From Marmoricola sp. (GTDB lineage Bacteria > Actinomycetota > Actinomycetes > Propionibacteriales > Nocardioidaceae): a DNA stretch of 42,162 nucleotides. Below are positions 34,211-42,162 of this stretch, one piece after another; position 1 is the first letter of the stretch; each line of letters starts with the position of its first letter. A model generated the notes under the pieces. It made no database searches, had not been told where the DNA came from, and was given only the letters and a program-made list of their open reading frames with translations. Both the position numbers and the translations under genes were made by a program. Location: contig NZ_JAOPXP010000089.1 in the NCBI RefSeq assembly GCF_025965085.1, positions 1 to 42,162 of the forward strand, written 5' to 3'.

Positions 34211-34917
34211 CCGTGCGCGTGGCCATGTGGTCGGGCCCCCGCAACATTTCCACCGCGATGATGCGGTCCTGGGAGAACCGGCCCGACACCGTCGTCGTCG
34301 ACGAGCCGTTCTACGCCGCCTACCTCGCCCGCACCGGGCTCGACCACCCCGGCCGCGACGAGGTGATCGCCTCCCAGCCGACCGATCTCGACGAGGCCGT
34401 CCGGCAGCTGGTCAGTGACGAGTCCGCGCCGGTCCACTACACCAAGCACATGACCCACCACCTCGCTCCCGGCATGGACCTCGGCTGGGTGGGGCAGTTC
34501 CACAACGTGCTCCTGATCCGGGACCCGGCCGAGGTGGTGGCCTCCTACGTCCGCTCCCGCGAGGCCTGCGAACCCGACGACATCGGCCTGCTCCAGCAGG
34601 TGCCACTCCTCGACGTGCTCCCGGCCGGCTCGCCGGTCATCGACGCCGGCGACTTCCTGCGCGACCCCGAGTCACACCTGCGCTGGCTGTGCGACTGGCT
34701 GTCGATCCCGTTCACCGGGAGGATGCTCAGCTGGCCCGCCGGGATCCGGGACTCCGACGGCGTCTGGGCTCCGCACTGGTACGACGCCGTCGCCCGCTCC
34801 ACCGGCTTCGAGCCGTGGCGTCCACGAGACGTCGAGCTGAACCCGCACGACGCCGCGGTGGCAGAGACCTGCCGGCCGGCGTACGAGGAGCTGCACGAGA
34901 GGCGACTCGTGCTCTAG
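34207..34917 (+). CDS. sulfotransferase-like P-loop protein, coupled to the aminotransferase
   Basis: 237 codons from ATG 34207 (ATGA overlap): MTVRVAMWSGPRNISTAMMRSWENRPDTVVVDEPFYAAYLARTG...FHNVLLIRDPAEVVASYVRSREA. Confidence 0.78.
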   Translation: MTVRVAMWSGPRNISTAMMRSWENRPDTVVVDEPFYAAYLARTGLDHPGRDEVIASQPTDLDEAVRQLVSDESAPVHYTKHMTHHLAPGMDLGWVGQFHNVLLIRDPAEVVASYVRSREACEPDDIGLLQQVPLLDVLPAGSPVIDAGDFLRDPESHLRWLCDWLSIPFTGRMLSWPAGIRDSDGVWAPHWYDAVARSTGFEPWRPRDVELNPHDAAVAETCRPAYEELHERRLVL

Positions 34918-34918
34918 G

Positions 34919-35994
34919 TGTACTCGGCAGGGACGTTGGTGACGTTTCGGGTCTTGTGAAGAGGGAGAACCTCCCGGCATAGTGGAGATGTCTAGGTCTT
35001 CACCAACCAGGAGGTCCTCGTGGCCCACGCTAACGCTCGCTTGAATCTGCATGGTCGTCGTTTGCTCGTCTCGCGCGTGATCGGTGACGGTCGACCGGTC
35101 GCCCACGTCGCCAAGGAACTCGGTGTCTCTCGCCAGTGCGCGCACCGGTGGGTCGCTCGTTTCCGTCTCGAAGGTGATGCCGGCCTGGCCGACCGGTCAT
35201 CACGACCGCGACGGTGCCCGCGGCGAACCCCGATCGAGATCGAGCGCCAAGTGCTCGAGCTGCGCCGCAGCCAACGCCGCGGCCAAGACTGGATCGGGCC
35301 CGAACTGGGGATCGCGGCCCGCACGGTCTCCACGATCCTGCGCCGCCACCGGGTGCCCTACCTGCGCGATTGCGACCCACTGACCGGGCAGCTGATCCGG
35401 GCCTCGAAGACCACCGCGGTCCGCTACGAACGCGACACCCCCGGCGACCTGGCGCACATGGACGTCAAGAAGTTGGGTCGCATCCCTGACGGTGGCGGTT
35501 GGCGGGCCCACGGCCGCAGCGAGGAAGTCCGCGGGCGAGGCGTCGGGTTCGACTACGTCCACTCACTGGTCGACGACCACTCCCGCCTCGCCTACTCCGA
35601 GATCCTGCCCGACGAGAAGGGCCCGACCTGTGCCGGGTTCCTGCTCCGGGCGGCCAGCTACTTCGCCGAGCACGGCATCACCACGATCCGTCAGGTGATG
35701 ACCGACAACCACCTCAGCTACCGCCGCTCCCACGACGTCCGCGACGCCATCACGACCCTGGCCGCCGAACACATCTTCATCCGCGCGCACTGCCCATGGC
35801 AGAACGGCAAGGTCGAGCGCCTCAACCGCACCCTGCAGGTCGAGTGGGCCTACCGGCAGATCTTCCTCAGCAACGCAGCCCGCACCGCGGCACTTGCACC
35901 CTGGCTGGAGCACTACAACACTCAACGACGCCACTCAGCCCTCGGAGGACTGCCCCCGATCAGCCGACTGTCATGAACGTGTCAGCCGAGTACA
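34919..35994 (+). mobile_element. IS481-family insertion sequence, 1076 bp, terminal inverted repeats, 6-bp TSD TCTAGG
   Basis: Left end TGTACTCGGCAGGGACGTTGGTGACG; reverse complement of right end TGTACTCGGCTGACACGTTCATGACA. TCTAGG at 34913-34918 and 35995-36000. Confidence 0.93.
35020..35976 (+). CDS. IS481-family DDE transposase (apparently intact)
   Basis: 318 aa; N-terminal HTH (VAKELGVSRQCAHRWVARFRLEGDAGLADRSSRP), catalytic D in HMDVKKLG, D in MTDNHLSYR, E in NGKVERLNRTLQVEWAY. Confidence 0.95.
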   Translation: MAHANARLNLHGRRLLVSRVIGDGRPVAHVAKELGVSRQCAHRWVARFRLEGDAGLADRSSRPRRCPRRTPIEIERQVLELRRSQRRGQDWIGPELGIAARTVSTILRRHRVPYLRDCDPLTGQLIRASKTTAVRYERDTPGDLAHMDVKKLGRIPDGGGWRAHGRSEEVRGRGVGFDYVHSLVDDHSRLAYSEILPDEKGPTCAGFLLRAASYFAEHGITTIRQVMTDNHLSYRRSHDVRDAITTLAAEHIFIRAHCPWQNGKVERLNRTLQVEWAYRQIFLSNAARTAALAPWLEHYNTQRRHSALGGLPPISRLS

Positions 35995-35995
35995 T

Positions 35996-37348
35996 CTAGG
36001 CCAGGGCCTCCACCGCCTGGCTCACCGCACGGTGCAGGGTCGGGTAGGCGTAGATCATGGACCCCAGGGTCGAGGTCGGCACCTCCGCGTGCACGGCTGT
36101 CGTCAGCATCGCGAGGATCTCGCCCCCGGCCGGACCCACCACGTTGGCGCCGACGAGGACTCCCCGGTCGGCGTCCTCCACCAGCTTGACCAGTCCTCGG
36201 GCCTGCGCGATCCAGCCCCGGGTGGAGGTCGCGAGGTCGATCGTCCCGACGCGCACGTTGAGCCCCCTGTCCCGCGCCTGCTTCTCGGTCATCCCGACGC
36301 CGCCGACCTCGGGATCGGTGAAGGTGACGTGCGGGACCGCCCGGTAGTCCGCCGCCGGGCCGTCCTGGCCCAGGATGCTCGCGACGGCGATCCTCGACTC
36401 GTAGACCGACATGTGCGTGAACGCCCCGTGGCCGGTGATGTCGCCGATGGCCCACAACCCGTCGCCGGCCCGCATCCGGTCGTCGACCTCGATGCTGCGC
36501 GCCGAGGGGTCCAGGCCGACGGTCTCCAGTCCGAGGTCGTCGAGGTTCGGCGTACGACCGGCGGCGACGAGGAGCTTCTCGAAGGTCAGCTCCTGCTCGT
36601 CCACCACGACGGTGAACCGGCCCTGTGCGTGCGACACGGAGGAGATGGTCACCCCGGTGAGCACCTGGATGCCCTCGTCGCCGAAGACGTCGGCGACCAA
36701 CATGCCGGCCTCCGGCTCCACCGGGCCGAGGAGGTGTGGTCCGACCTCGAGGACGGTCACCTGGACGCCGAACCGTGCGATCCCCTGGGCCAGCTCCGCC
36801 CCGATCGGGCCGCCGCCGACGACGCCGAGCGAAGCCGGCAGGACGTCGGTGCGCAGCACGTCACGATTGGTCCAGAAGGGCGTGTCCCCCAGCCCGTCGA
36901 TCGGCGGCGTCGCCGGCCTCGTCCCGGTGTTGAGCAGGATCCCCCTGGTTGCCTCGAAGACCTCGCCGCCGACCTCGACCCTCCTCGGTCCCGCCAGCCG
37001 GCCGTGCCCGCGCACGAAGCGAGCTCCCGCCTCCTCCAGGCGCTTCACGGCAACGGCGTCGTCCCAGTCATCGGTCGCCTCGTCACGGATCCGTGCGTGC
37101 ACCGGCGTCCAGTCCGGGTGCACCTCGGCCGTGCCCGCGACGTCGTCGATCCGGCGGCCGTCGGCCAGCAGGTTGGCGGCGCGGATGATCATCTTGCTGG
37201 GGATGCAGCCGAAGTAGGGGCACTCCCCGCCCACCAGCCGCTCGTCGATGCCGACCACCTCGAGCCCGGCCCTCGCCAGCTCGGCGGCCGCCGCCTCACC
37301 ACCGGGACCGAGTCCGATCACGACCACGTCACATGAGTTCGTCGCCAT
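35996..37348 (-). CDS. NAD(P)/FAD-dependent pyridine nucleotide-disulfide oxidoreductase (dihydrolipoamide dehydrogenase/mercuric reductase-like)
   Basis: From ATG 37348: MATNSCDVVVIGLGPGGEAAAAELARAGLEVVGIDERLVGGECPYFGCIPSKMIIRAANLL...; redox CxxxxC is present, shifted to GGECPYFGCIPSK. Confidence 0.87.
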   Translation of the reverse strand: MATNSCDVVVIGLGPGGEAAAAELARAGLEVVGIDERLVGGECPYFGCIPSKMIIRAANLLADGRRIDDVAGTAEVHPDWTPVHARIRDEATDDWDDAVAVKRLEEAGARFVRGHGRLAGPRRVEVGGEVFEATRGILLNTGTRPATPPIDGLGDTPFWTNRDVLRTDVLPASLGVVGGGPIGAELAQGIARFGVQVTVLEVGPHLLGPVEPEAGMLVADVFGDEGIQVLTGVTISSVSHAQGRFTVVVDEQELTFEKLLVAAGRTPNLDDLGLETVGLDPSARSIEVDDRMRAGDGLWAIGDITGHGAFTHMSVYESRIAVASILGQDGPAADYRAVPHVTFTDPEVGGVGMTEKQARDRGLNVRVGTIDLATSTRGWIAQARGLVKLVEDADRGVLVGANVVGPAGGEILAMLTTAVHAEVPTSTLGSMIYAYPTLHRAVSQAVEALA

Positions 37349-37380
37349 GAACGCCAGTCTGACAGGATCCGACCCAGCCG

Positions 37381-38019
37381 TCAGTGAGAGCCCGGGCCAG
37401 TTCGCTGCGGGAAGTCGATGGTGGTGACCAGCTCGGTCACCGAGGGCCGCTCCGGGGTTGAGCCGAAGCCGAACGCCGGTTCCGGGGAGACGGCCGCGAG
37501 GCGGCCGAGCTCCCTGCCCTGCCACGTGCCGGCGAGTCCGGTGATCCGGCGCAGGTCGGTGGCGCCGTAGTACTCGCGCCGGTCGTTGCCGGCCGTGCCC
37601 CGCGTGCGCACGCCGTGCAGCACCAGCCGGGCCACCGGGTCGGTCAGCCGCGTCCACCCCTGCGCCGTGGCCAGCCGTCGAGGCACCAGGCGGAGCAGCC
37701 AGCCGAGCGCGGACCGCGACCCGACCGTGAAGTCGAGGTCGAGCCCGGGCGCCCGGACGCGCCAGGTGTCGGCGTCGATCTGGGCGGTCACCTCTCCGAT
37801 CTCCACCCGGTCGAACCGGTAGGTCGCCGACACGAGCTCCGCGATCTCGTCACTCGGGGCGAGCAGGACCCGCGTGCCGTCGGGCTCGGCGAGCATGACG
37901 TCGGCGAACGCGCCCAGCGGGGACCGTTCCCAGCGGCCCACCACGATGCGCGTGCCGCTGCTGGAGCCGACCCCTGCGATGCTGCCGCTGAAACGGTGGC
38001 GCCCCCGCGGCAGGCTCAC
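37381..38019 (-). CDS. hypothetical protein
   Basis: GTG at 38019: VSLPRGRHRFSGSIAGVGSSSGTRIVVGRWERSPLGAFADVMLAEPDGTRVLLAPSDEIAELVSATYRFDRVEIGEV...; overlaps the upstream stop. Confidence 0.7.
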   Translation of the reverse strand: MSLPRGRHRFSGSIAGVGSSSGTRIVVGRWERSPLGAFADVMLAEPDGTRVLLAPSDEIAELVSATYRFDRVEIGEVTAQIDADTWRVRAPGLDLDFTVGSRSALGWLLRLVPRRLATAQGWTRLTDPVARLVLHGVRTRGTAGNDRREYYGATDLRRITGLAGTWQGRELGRLAAVSPEPAFGFGSTPERPSVTELVTTIDFPQRTGPGSH

Positions 38020-38825
38020 CTGGCAAGGTGCCGGGCGCGGGCGAAGCAGAACAACCCATAGCACACGATGCCCACGCCGATCGCGATCAGGAGGTAGGGA
38101 CCGAACGGCTGCCCGAGCACCGACTGGAGGCCAGCGTCCAGCCCGCCGGACTTGTTGGCCTGGTGCGTCACTCCGGCGCCGACGAAGAGCGCGCCGACCA
38201 GGGCGAGCGAGATGCCCTTCGCGACGTAGCCGACCTTGCCAACCAGGAGGTACGCCGCACCGCGGTTCCCGAGCTTTCCCTGGGTGTCGAGGTGCTCGGC
38301 GAACTTCTCCGTCCAGCCACGCCAGGCGATGTTGCCGGCGTACGCGATGATCGCCAGGCCGGCGGCGGCGACGAGCCACCGGCCCCCAGGAACGTCCATC
38401 AGCTGGGCGGTCCAGCCGGTCGACCCCTTGCCCGAGCTCGCGGACCCCGTGGCGACCCGGATGGCGGTCACCGCCAGCGCGACATAGATGACCGCCTTGC
38501 CTCCCGAGGCCACGCGCTTGCGCACCCGGTCGGAGCCCTCCTCCTCGCGGTGCCCGAAGGCGGCCTCGAGGACCCGCCAGAGGACGAGCAGCAGCATCCC
38601 CAGGGCGACCGCCCACACCATGACCTTGCCGAAGGGCTGCTGCGCGAGCTCGTGCAGGGCGCCCTTGGTGCTGGCCTGCTGGCTGTGGTCGCCCAGCGCC
38701 AGCTGGACGGCCAGCCAGCCGATGAGCAGGTGGACGACGCCGTACGCCACGAGACCTGCACGGACAGCGTGGTCGAGCCAGTCACTCGTCTCGGCCTGAC
38801 GGCCCATCACCTCGGGATCGTTCAC
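38016..38825 (-). CDS. DUF1206-like membrane protein
   Basis: GTG at 38825; ...DWLDHAVRAGLVAYGVVHLLIGWLAVQLALGD...GKAVIYVALAVTAIRVATG...; six TM-like segments in repeated pairs. Confidence 0.8.
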   Translation of the reverse strand: MNDPEVMGRQAETSDWLDHAVRAGLVAYGVVHLLIGWLAVQLALGDHSQQASTKGALHELAQQPFGKVMVWAVALGMLLLVLWRVLEAAFGHREEEGSDRVRKRVASGGKAVIYVALAVTAIRVATGSASSGKGSTGWTAQLMDVPGGRWLVAAAGLAIIAYAGNIAWRGWTEKFAEHLDTQGKLGNRGAAYLLVGKVGYVAKGISLALVGALFVGAGVTHQANKSGGLDAGLQSVLGQPFGPYLLIAIGVGIVCYGLFCFARARHLAR

Positions 38826-38889
38826 AGGCAGGACTCTGCCACTCGGGGAGGCCTCGTGGGGCACTCCCGGGTGACAGTCCGGGTCCCGG

Positions 38890-39978
38890 TCACGGAAGAC
38901 CCGCCGACGGTGAGGTGGAGAAGTCCACGTCCTTGAACCAGGACTCCAGCACGTAGTCGGTCTTCCACCCCATCGAGGAGTAGAGCCCGTCGGCACCGGT
39001 CGGCGAGTCGGCGTCGACCTCCAGCCCCACCCGGTCACGTCCGCGCTGCGCAGCGTCGGCGATCACGGCGTGCAGCAGGGCCTTGGCCACACCGCGGCCA
39101 CGGGCGTCGCGGTGCACGCCGATGTACTCGACGTAGCTGCCCTCATGGCCCTCGGCGTTCTCGCGCAGCACGGTGCCCACGAGGGCGCCGGCGGCCAGCG
39201 GCCGGCCGTCATCGCCCTCGACGAACGCCAGCCACCAGTGGTCCCAGCGATGGCCGGGGTCCTCGCGGAGCCGCTGGAGGAACTCCGGGAAGCTCTCGCG
39301 GTAGGAGTTGAAGTGGTCCTCGAAGGACGACTCGAGCATCTCGTGCACCAGGTGCAGGTCGCCTGCGACCGGCAACCCGTTCTCGTGGCTGGCGACCCGG
39401 CGCAGGGAGACCCCTTCGCGGGGGGCGGGGAGCGACGTCGCCTCCTCCGGCGTCACGGGGCGCGTCATCTGCGGCCACGTGCGCCGCTTGGTGTAGCCGG
39501 CGGCCGTCAGCCACTGCTGCTGGACCGTGTCGTCGGCGAACGGGCTCGCGTCCAGCCGGGTCTCGGTCACCTCCCGCAGCACGCAGATCTCACGGGCCTG
39601 CTCCTCGCCCCAGGCGTAGAGCGCAGCCGCGACGGTGGTGGACTCCTCGACGGTGCGGTCGACGTACAACGCCACCATCGTGCGCCCCGCGGCGCGGTCG
39701 TGGACGCTGATCCAGGCACGCGGCACGCCGTCCCGGTCGATCGCGAGCAGCTGGCGGCGGGTCCAGGACGCCGGACCCGCGATCTCGGACTCGATGGCCT
39801 CGCGGTCGACGGAGGCCGACCCGGTGTGCGCCAGCCGGTCGGCCCCGCGGAGCCTGAGGAGGACCGCGAGGTCGGTGAGCTCGGGGACGCGCGCAGTCCA
39901 GTCGGCGGGCAGCCCAGAGGGGACGGGAACGGTTGGCTGCGCGTGGTCAGAAGTCACGGGGCCATCTTGCCGGACCAC
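38890..39978 (-). CDS. tandem-domain GNAT acetyltransferase (start 39978 ATG or 39957 GTG)
   Basis: 362 aa; C-terminal ...SYVEYIGVHRDARGRGVAKALLHAVIADAAQRGRDRVGLEVDADSPTGADGLYSSMGWKTDY is a GNAT core. Confidence 0.87.
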   Translation of the reverse strand: MVRQDGPVTSDHAQPTVPVPSGLPADWTARVPELTDLAVLLRLRGADRLAHTGSASVDREAIESEIAGPASWTRRQLLAIDRDGVPRAWISVHDRAAGRTMVALYVDRTVEESTTVAAALYAWGEEQAREICVLREVTETRLDASPFADDTVQQQWLTAAGYTKRRTWPQMTRPVTPEEATSLPAPREGVSLRRVASHENGLPVAGDLHLVHEMLESSFEDHFNSYRESFPEFLQRLREDPGHRWDHWWLAFVEGDDGRPLAAGALVGTVLRENAEGHEGSYVEYIGVHRDARGRGVAKALLHAVIADAAQRGRDRVGLEVDADSPTGADGLYSSMGWKTDYVLESWFKDVDFSTSPSAGLP

Positions 39979-40119
39979 GGGACCGAGGAGAGTGACGCCC
40001 GCGAGAGATGGGCCACGTCGCGACCCCCGTGGGGCCGCGCAGCCACAGCAGCAGGGGTCCGGCGGATGCCCTGCGCGTCAACGGCGACCAGCGAGGCACC
40101 CTTCCTGCGCGAGGGCCCG

Positions 40120-40524
40120 TCAGCGGGTCAGCAGGTCACGATCCCGGACGATGTTCCCCAGGACACCGTTCACGAAGGCCGGCGACTCGTCGGTGGAGAG
40201 GTCCCGCACCAGGTTGAGCGCCTCGGAGACCGCGACCGCGTCGGGAACGTCGTCGACGTAGAGCACCTCGAAGGTCGCCATCCGCAGCACGTTGCGGTCC
40301 ACTGCCGGCATCCGGTCGAGCGTCCAGCCCTGCGCGTAGGTGGAGATGACCTCATCGAGACGGGTGCGGCGCTCGGTCACGCCCTGCACGAGCGTCACGG
40401 TGTACTCGTTGACCACGCCCGCCTCTGCCTGGTCCTCCAGCGCTTCGGCGGTCGAGCGGTTGCGCATCTCAGAGGCGAACAGGACGTCGAGCGCCCGCTT
40501 GCGAGCCTTGGAACGGGCGCTCAT
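40120..40524 (-). CDS. nusB: transcription antitermination factor NusB
   Basis: 134 aa MSARSKARKRALDVLFASEMRNRSTAEALED...TYAQGWTLDRMPAVDRNVLRMATFEVLYVDDVPDAVAVSEALNLVRDLS. Confidence 0.97.
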   Translation of the reverse strand: MSARSKARKRALDVLFASEMRNRSTAEALEDQAEAGVVNEYTVTLVQGVTERRTRLDEVISTYAQGWTLDRMPAVDRNVLRMATFEVLYVDDVPDAVAVSEALNLVRDLSTDESPAFVNGVLGNIVRDRDLLTR

Positions 40525-40558
40525 CGGGCGCCCCCGACGCGATGAGGTGGGGTCGCCA

Positions 40559-41122
40559 TCAGCTGCTGACGCGCCCCAGGTAGGAGGAGTCCCGGGTGTC
40601 GACCTTGATCCGCTCGCCGGTCGTGATGAACAGCGGCACCGAGATCTGGTGGCCGGTCTCCAGCGTGGCGGGCTTGGTGCCGCCCGTGGACCGGTCGCCC
40701 TGCAGGCCGGGCTCGGTGTACTGCACCTCGAGCTCGACGGAGGCGGGAAGCTCGATGTAGAGGACGGTGCCCTCGTTGGTGGCGACGATCGCCTCCTGGT
40801 TCTCCAGCAGGAAGTTCGTGGCGTCGCCGACGACCTCCGGGGAGACCTCGAGCTGCTCGTAGGTGCCGGTGTCCATGAACACGAAGGAGGTGCCGTCGTT
40901 GTAGAGGTACTGCATCGTCCGCTTGTCGACGTTGGCCACCTCGACCTTGACGTCGGCGTTGAAGGTGCGGTCGACGGTCTTGCCCGAGCTGATGCTCCGC
41001 AGCTTGCTGCGCACGACTGCGCCGCCCTTGCCGGGCTTGTGGTGCTGGAACCAGATGACCTGCCAGAGCTGGCCGTCGAGGTTGAGCACCATGCCGTTCT
41101 TCAGGTCGTTCGTCGTTGCCAT
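40559..41122 (-). CDS. efp: elongation factor P
   Basis: 187 aa [61 protein letters not shown].... Confidence 0.98.
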   Translation of the reverse strand: MATTNDLKNGMVLNLDGQLWQVIWFQHHKPGKGGAVVRSKLRSISSGKTVDRTFNADVKVEVANVDKRTMQYLYNDGTSFVFMDTGTYEQLEVSPEVVGDATNFLLENQEAIVATNEGTVLYIELPASVELEVQYTEPGLQGDRSTGGTKPATLETGHQISVPLFITTGERIKVDTRDSSYLGRVSS

Positions 41123-41344
41123 GCGGTTATCTCGCGCCTTCGTGGTGTCGGGGGGCTCGGGTGAGCAGCTTCGGGTCTCGGCCGTGGCCGGGCACAGCGC
41201 CCGAGTCTAACGGGTTTCCTCGCCGCGACCGCCCGGCGTGCCCGCTGCCCGGGGTCAGTCCAGAGACCGGTACGCCTGTGCCGGGAGCGACCGGACGTCC
41301 TGCAGCGCCGCAAGCGGACGTGACGTCGCACTAGCCTGCTCCCC

Positions 41345-42162
41345 ATGTCCTTTCGTCGTCGCCAGCTGGTCACCGCCGCGCTGACCGCCAACGCCCTGCG
41401 TCCGGTGCGCGGCCGCTACGCCTCGATCCCCGCGTTCGTCGCCGGCTGGCTCGCCGGAGAGCTCGCGCCCCAGCTGCTGGTCACCACGCTCGTCGACACC
41501 ACGGCGGAGCTGACCGTACGCCGCAACCGGAACCGCCCACGCAGTCGCATCGGTCTCGCCGCGGCGGCCGCATCGGGTGCCGGACTGGGCTACCTGATCC
41601 TCAACGCGACCCGGTCGGCCACCCACGTGGAGAGCACCCTGCGCGACGGCCTCGGTGAGGACTATCTCGACGACCTCGAGGAGCCGCCCACCGCCGAGGA
41701 CCTCAGGCTTCGGCTTCGCGAGGTCGCCCGCCCCTTCAAGATGGCGCAGCCCGACGTCGAGGTGATCCGCGACATCAACTACACCCGCGGCGGCAGGCGG
41801 GCCCGGCTCGACATCTACCGCCCGCGGGGCGTCGACCTCGAGCACGCACCGGTGCTCGTCCAGGTGCACGGCGGGGCCTGGACGATCGGCAGCAAGGAGC
41901 AGCAGGGCCTGCTCCTGATGAACCGGATGGCCCGGCGTGGCTGGGTCTGCGTGGCGATGAACTATCGCCTCGCCCCCAAGCACCCGTTCCCGTCCCAGAT
42001 CGTCGACGTGAAGAAGGCCATCGCCTGGACGCGCGAGCACATCGCCCCCTACGGCGGCGACCCGTCGTACCTCGTGGTCACGGGCGGCAGCGCCGGCGGT
42101 CACCTGGCCGCCTTGGCTGCGCTCACGCCCGGCGAACCGGAGTACCAGCCGGGCTTCGAGAG
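41345..42162 (+). CDS. alpha/beta hydrolase (HSL-like, HGG and GGSAGG motifs), 3' end beyond window
   Basis: MSFRRRQLVTAALTANALRPVRGRYASIP...LDIYRPRGVDLEHAPVLVQVHGGAWTIGSKEQQG...NYRLAPKHPFPSQIVDVKKAIAWTREHIAPYGGDPSYLVVTGGSAGGHLAALAA. Confidence 0.9.
   Translation, partial: MSFRRRQLVTAALTANALRPVRGRYASIPAFVAGWLAGELAPQLLVTTLVDTTAELTVRRNRNRPRSRIGLAAAAASGAGLGYLILNATRSATHVESTLRDGLGEDYLDDLEEPPTAEDLRLRLREVARPFKMAQPDVEVIRDINYTRGGRRARLDIYRPRGVDLEHAPVLVQVHGGAWTIGSKEQQGLLLMNRMARRGWVCVAMNYRLAPKHPFPSQIVDVKKAIAWTREHIAPYGGDPSYLVVTGGSAGGHLAALAALTPGEPEYQPGFE

Noticed and set aside
40008-40119. Small plus-strand ORF in the GNAT-nusB gap
   Set aside because: Low-complexity translation without recognisable motif or good start signals.

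Overview
High-GC actinobacterial chromosome segment (Nocardioides-like by protein flavour; inference only, no search run). Most of it is core housekeeping DNA on the minus strand: a TrmH/SpoU methyltransferase (truncated at the window start), rplT-rpmI-infC, hisG-hisE, the riboflavin operon ribD-ribE-ribBA-ribH behind an FMN riboswitch, rpe-rsmB-yjbR-fmt-def, priA-metK-coaBC-rpoZ-gmk-mihF, the pyrimidine operon pyrR-B-C-carA-carB-pyrD-pyrF, and nusB-efp. A block of about 8 kb between pyrR and nusB looks accessory: cupin, TetR, class-IV aminotransferase + sulfotransferase-like pair, an IS481-family IS, a flavoprotein oxidoreductase, a DUF1206-like protein and a GNAT. The most interesting observations are: (i) an infC leader with a terminator hairpin, a perfectly complementary upstream antiterminator arm, a tiny overlapping ORF, and an apparent non-canonical ATC start codon for IF-3; (ii) a clean IS481 insertion (matching ends, TCTAGG duplication) into a CTAG shared by the stop codons of two convergent genes; (iii) a PyrR-binding-loop motif just upstream of the pyrR Shine-Dalgarno; (iv) a translationally coupled BCAT-like/sulfotransferase-like pair that resembles a fused plant protein of unknown function; (v) decayed GNAT and MFS-like remnants and repeat-derived tails on hisG and carA. 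I found no CRISPR array, tRNA, rRNA, phage or recognisable defence system. Many long ORFs in the supplied track are antisense or shadow ORFs caused by high GC.
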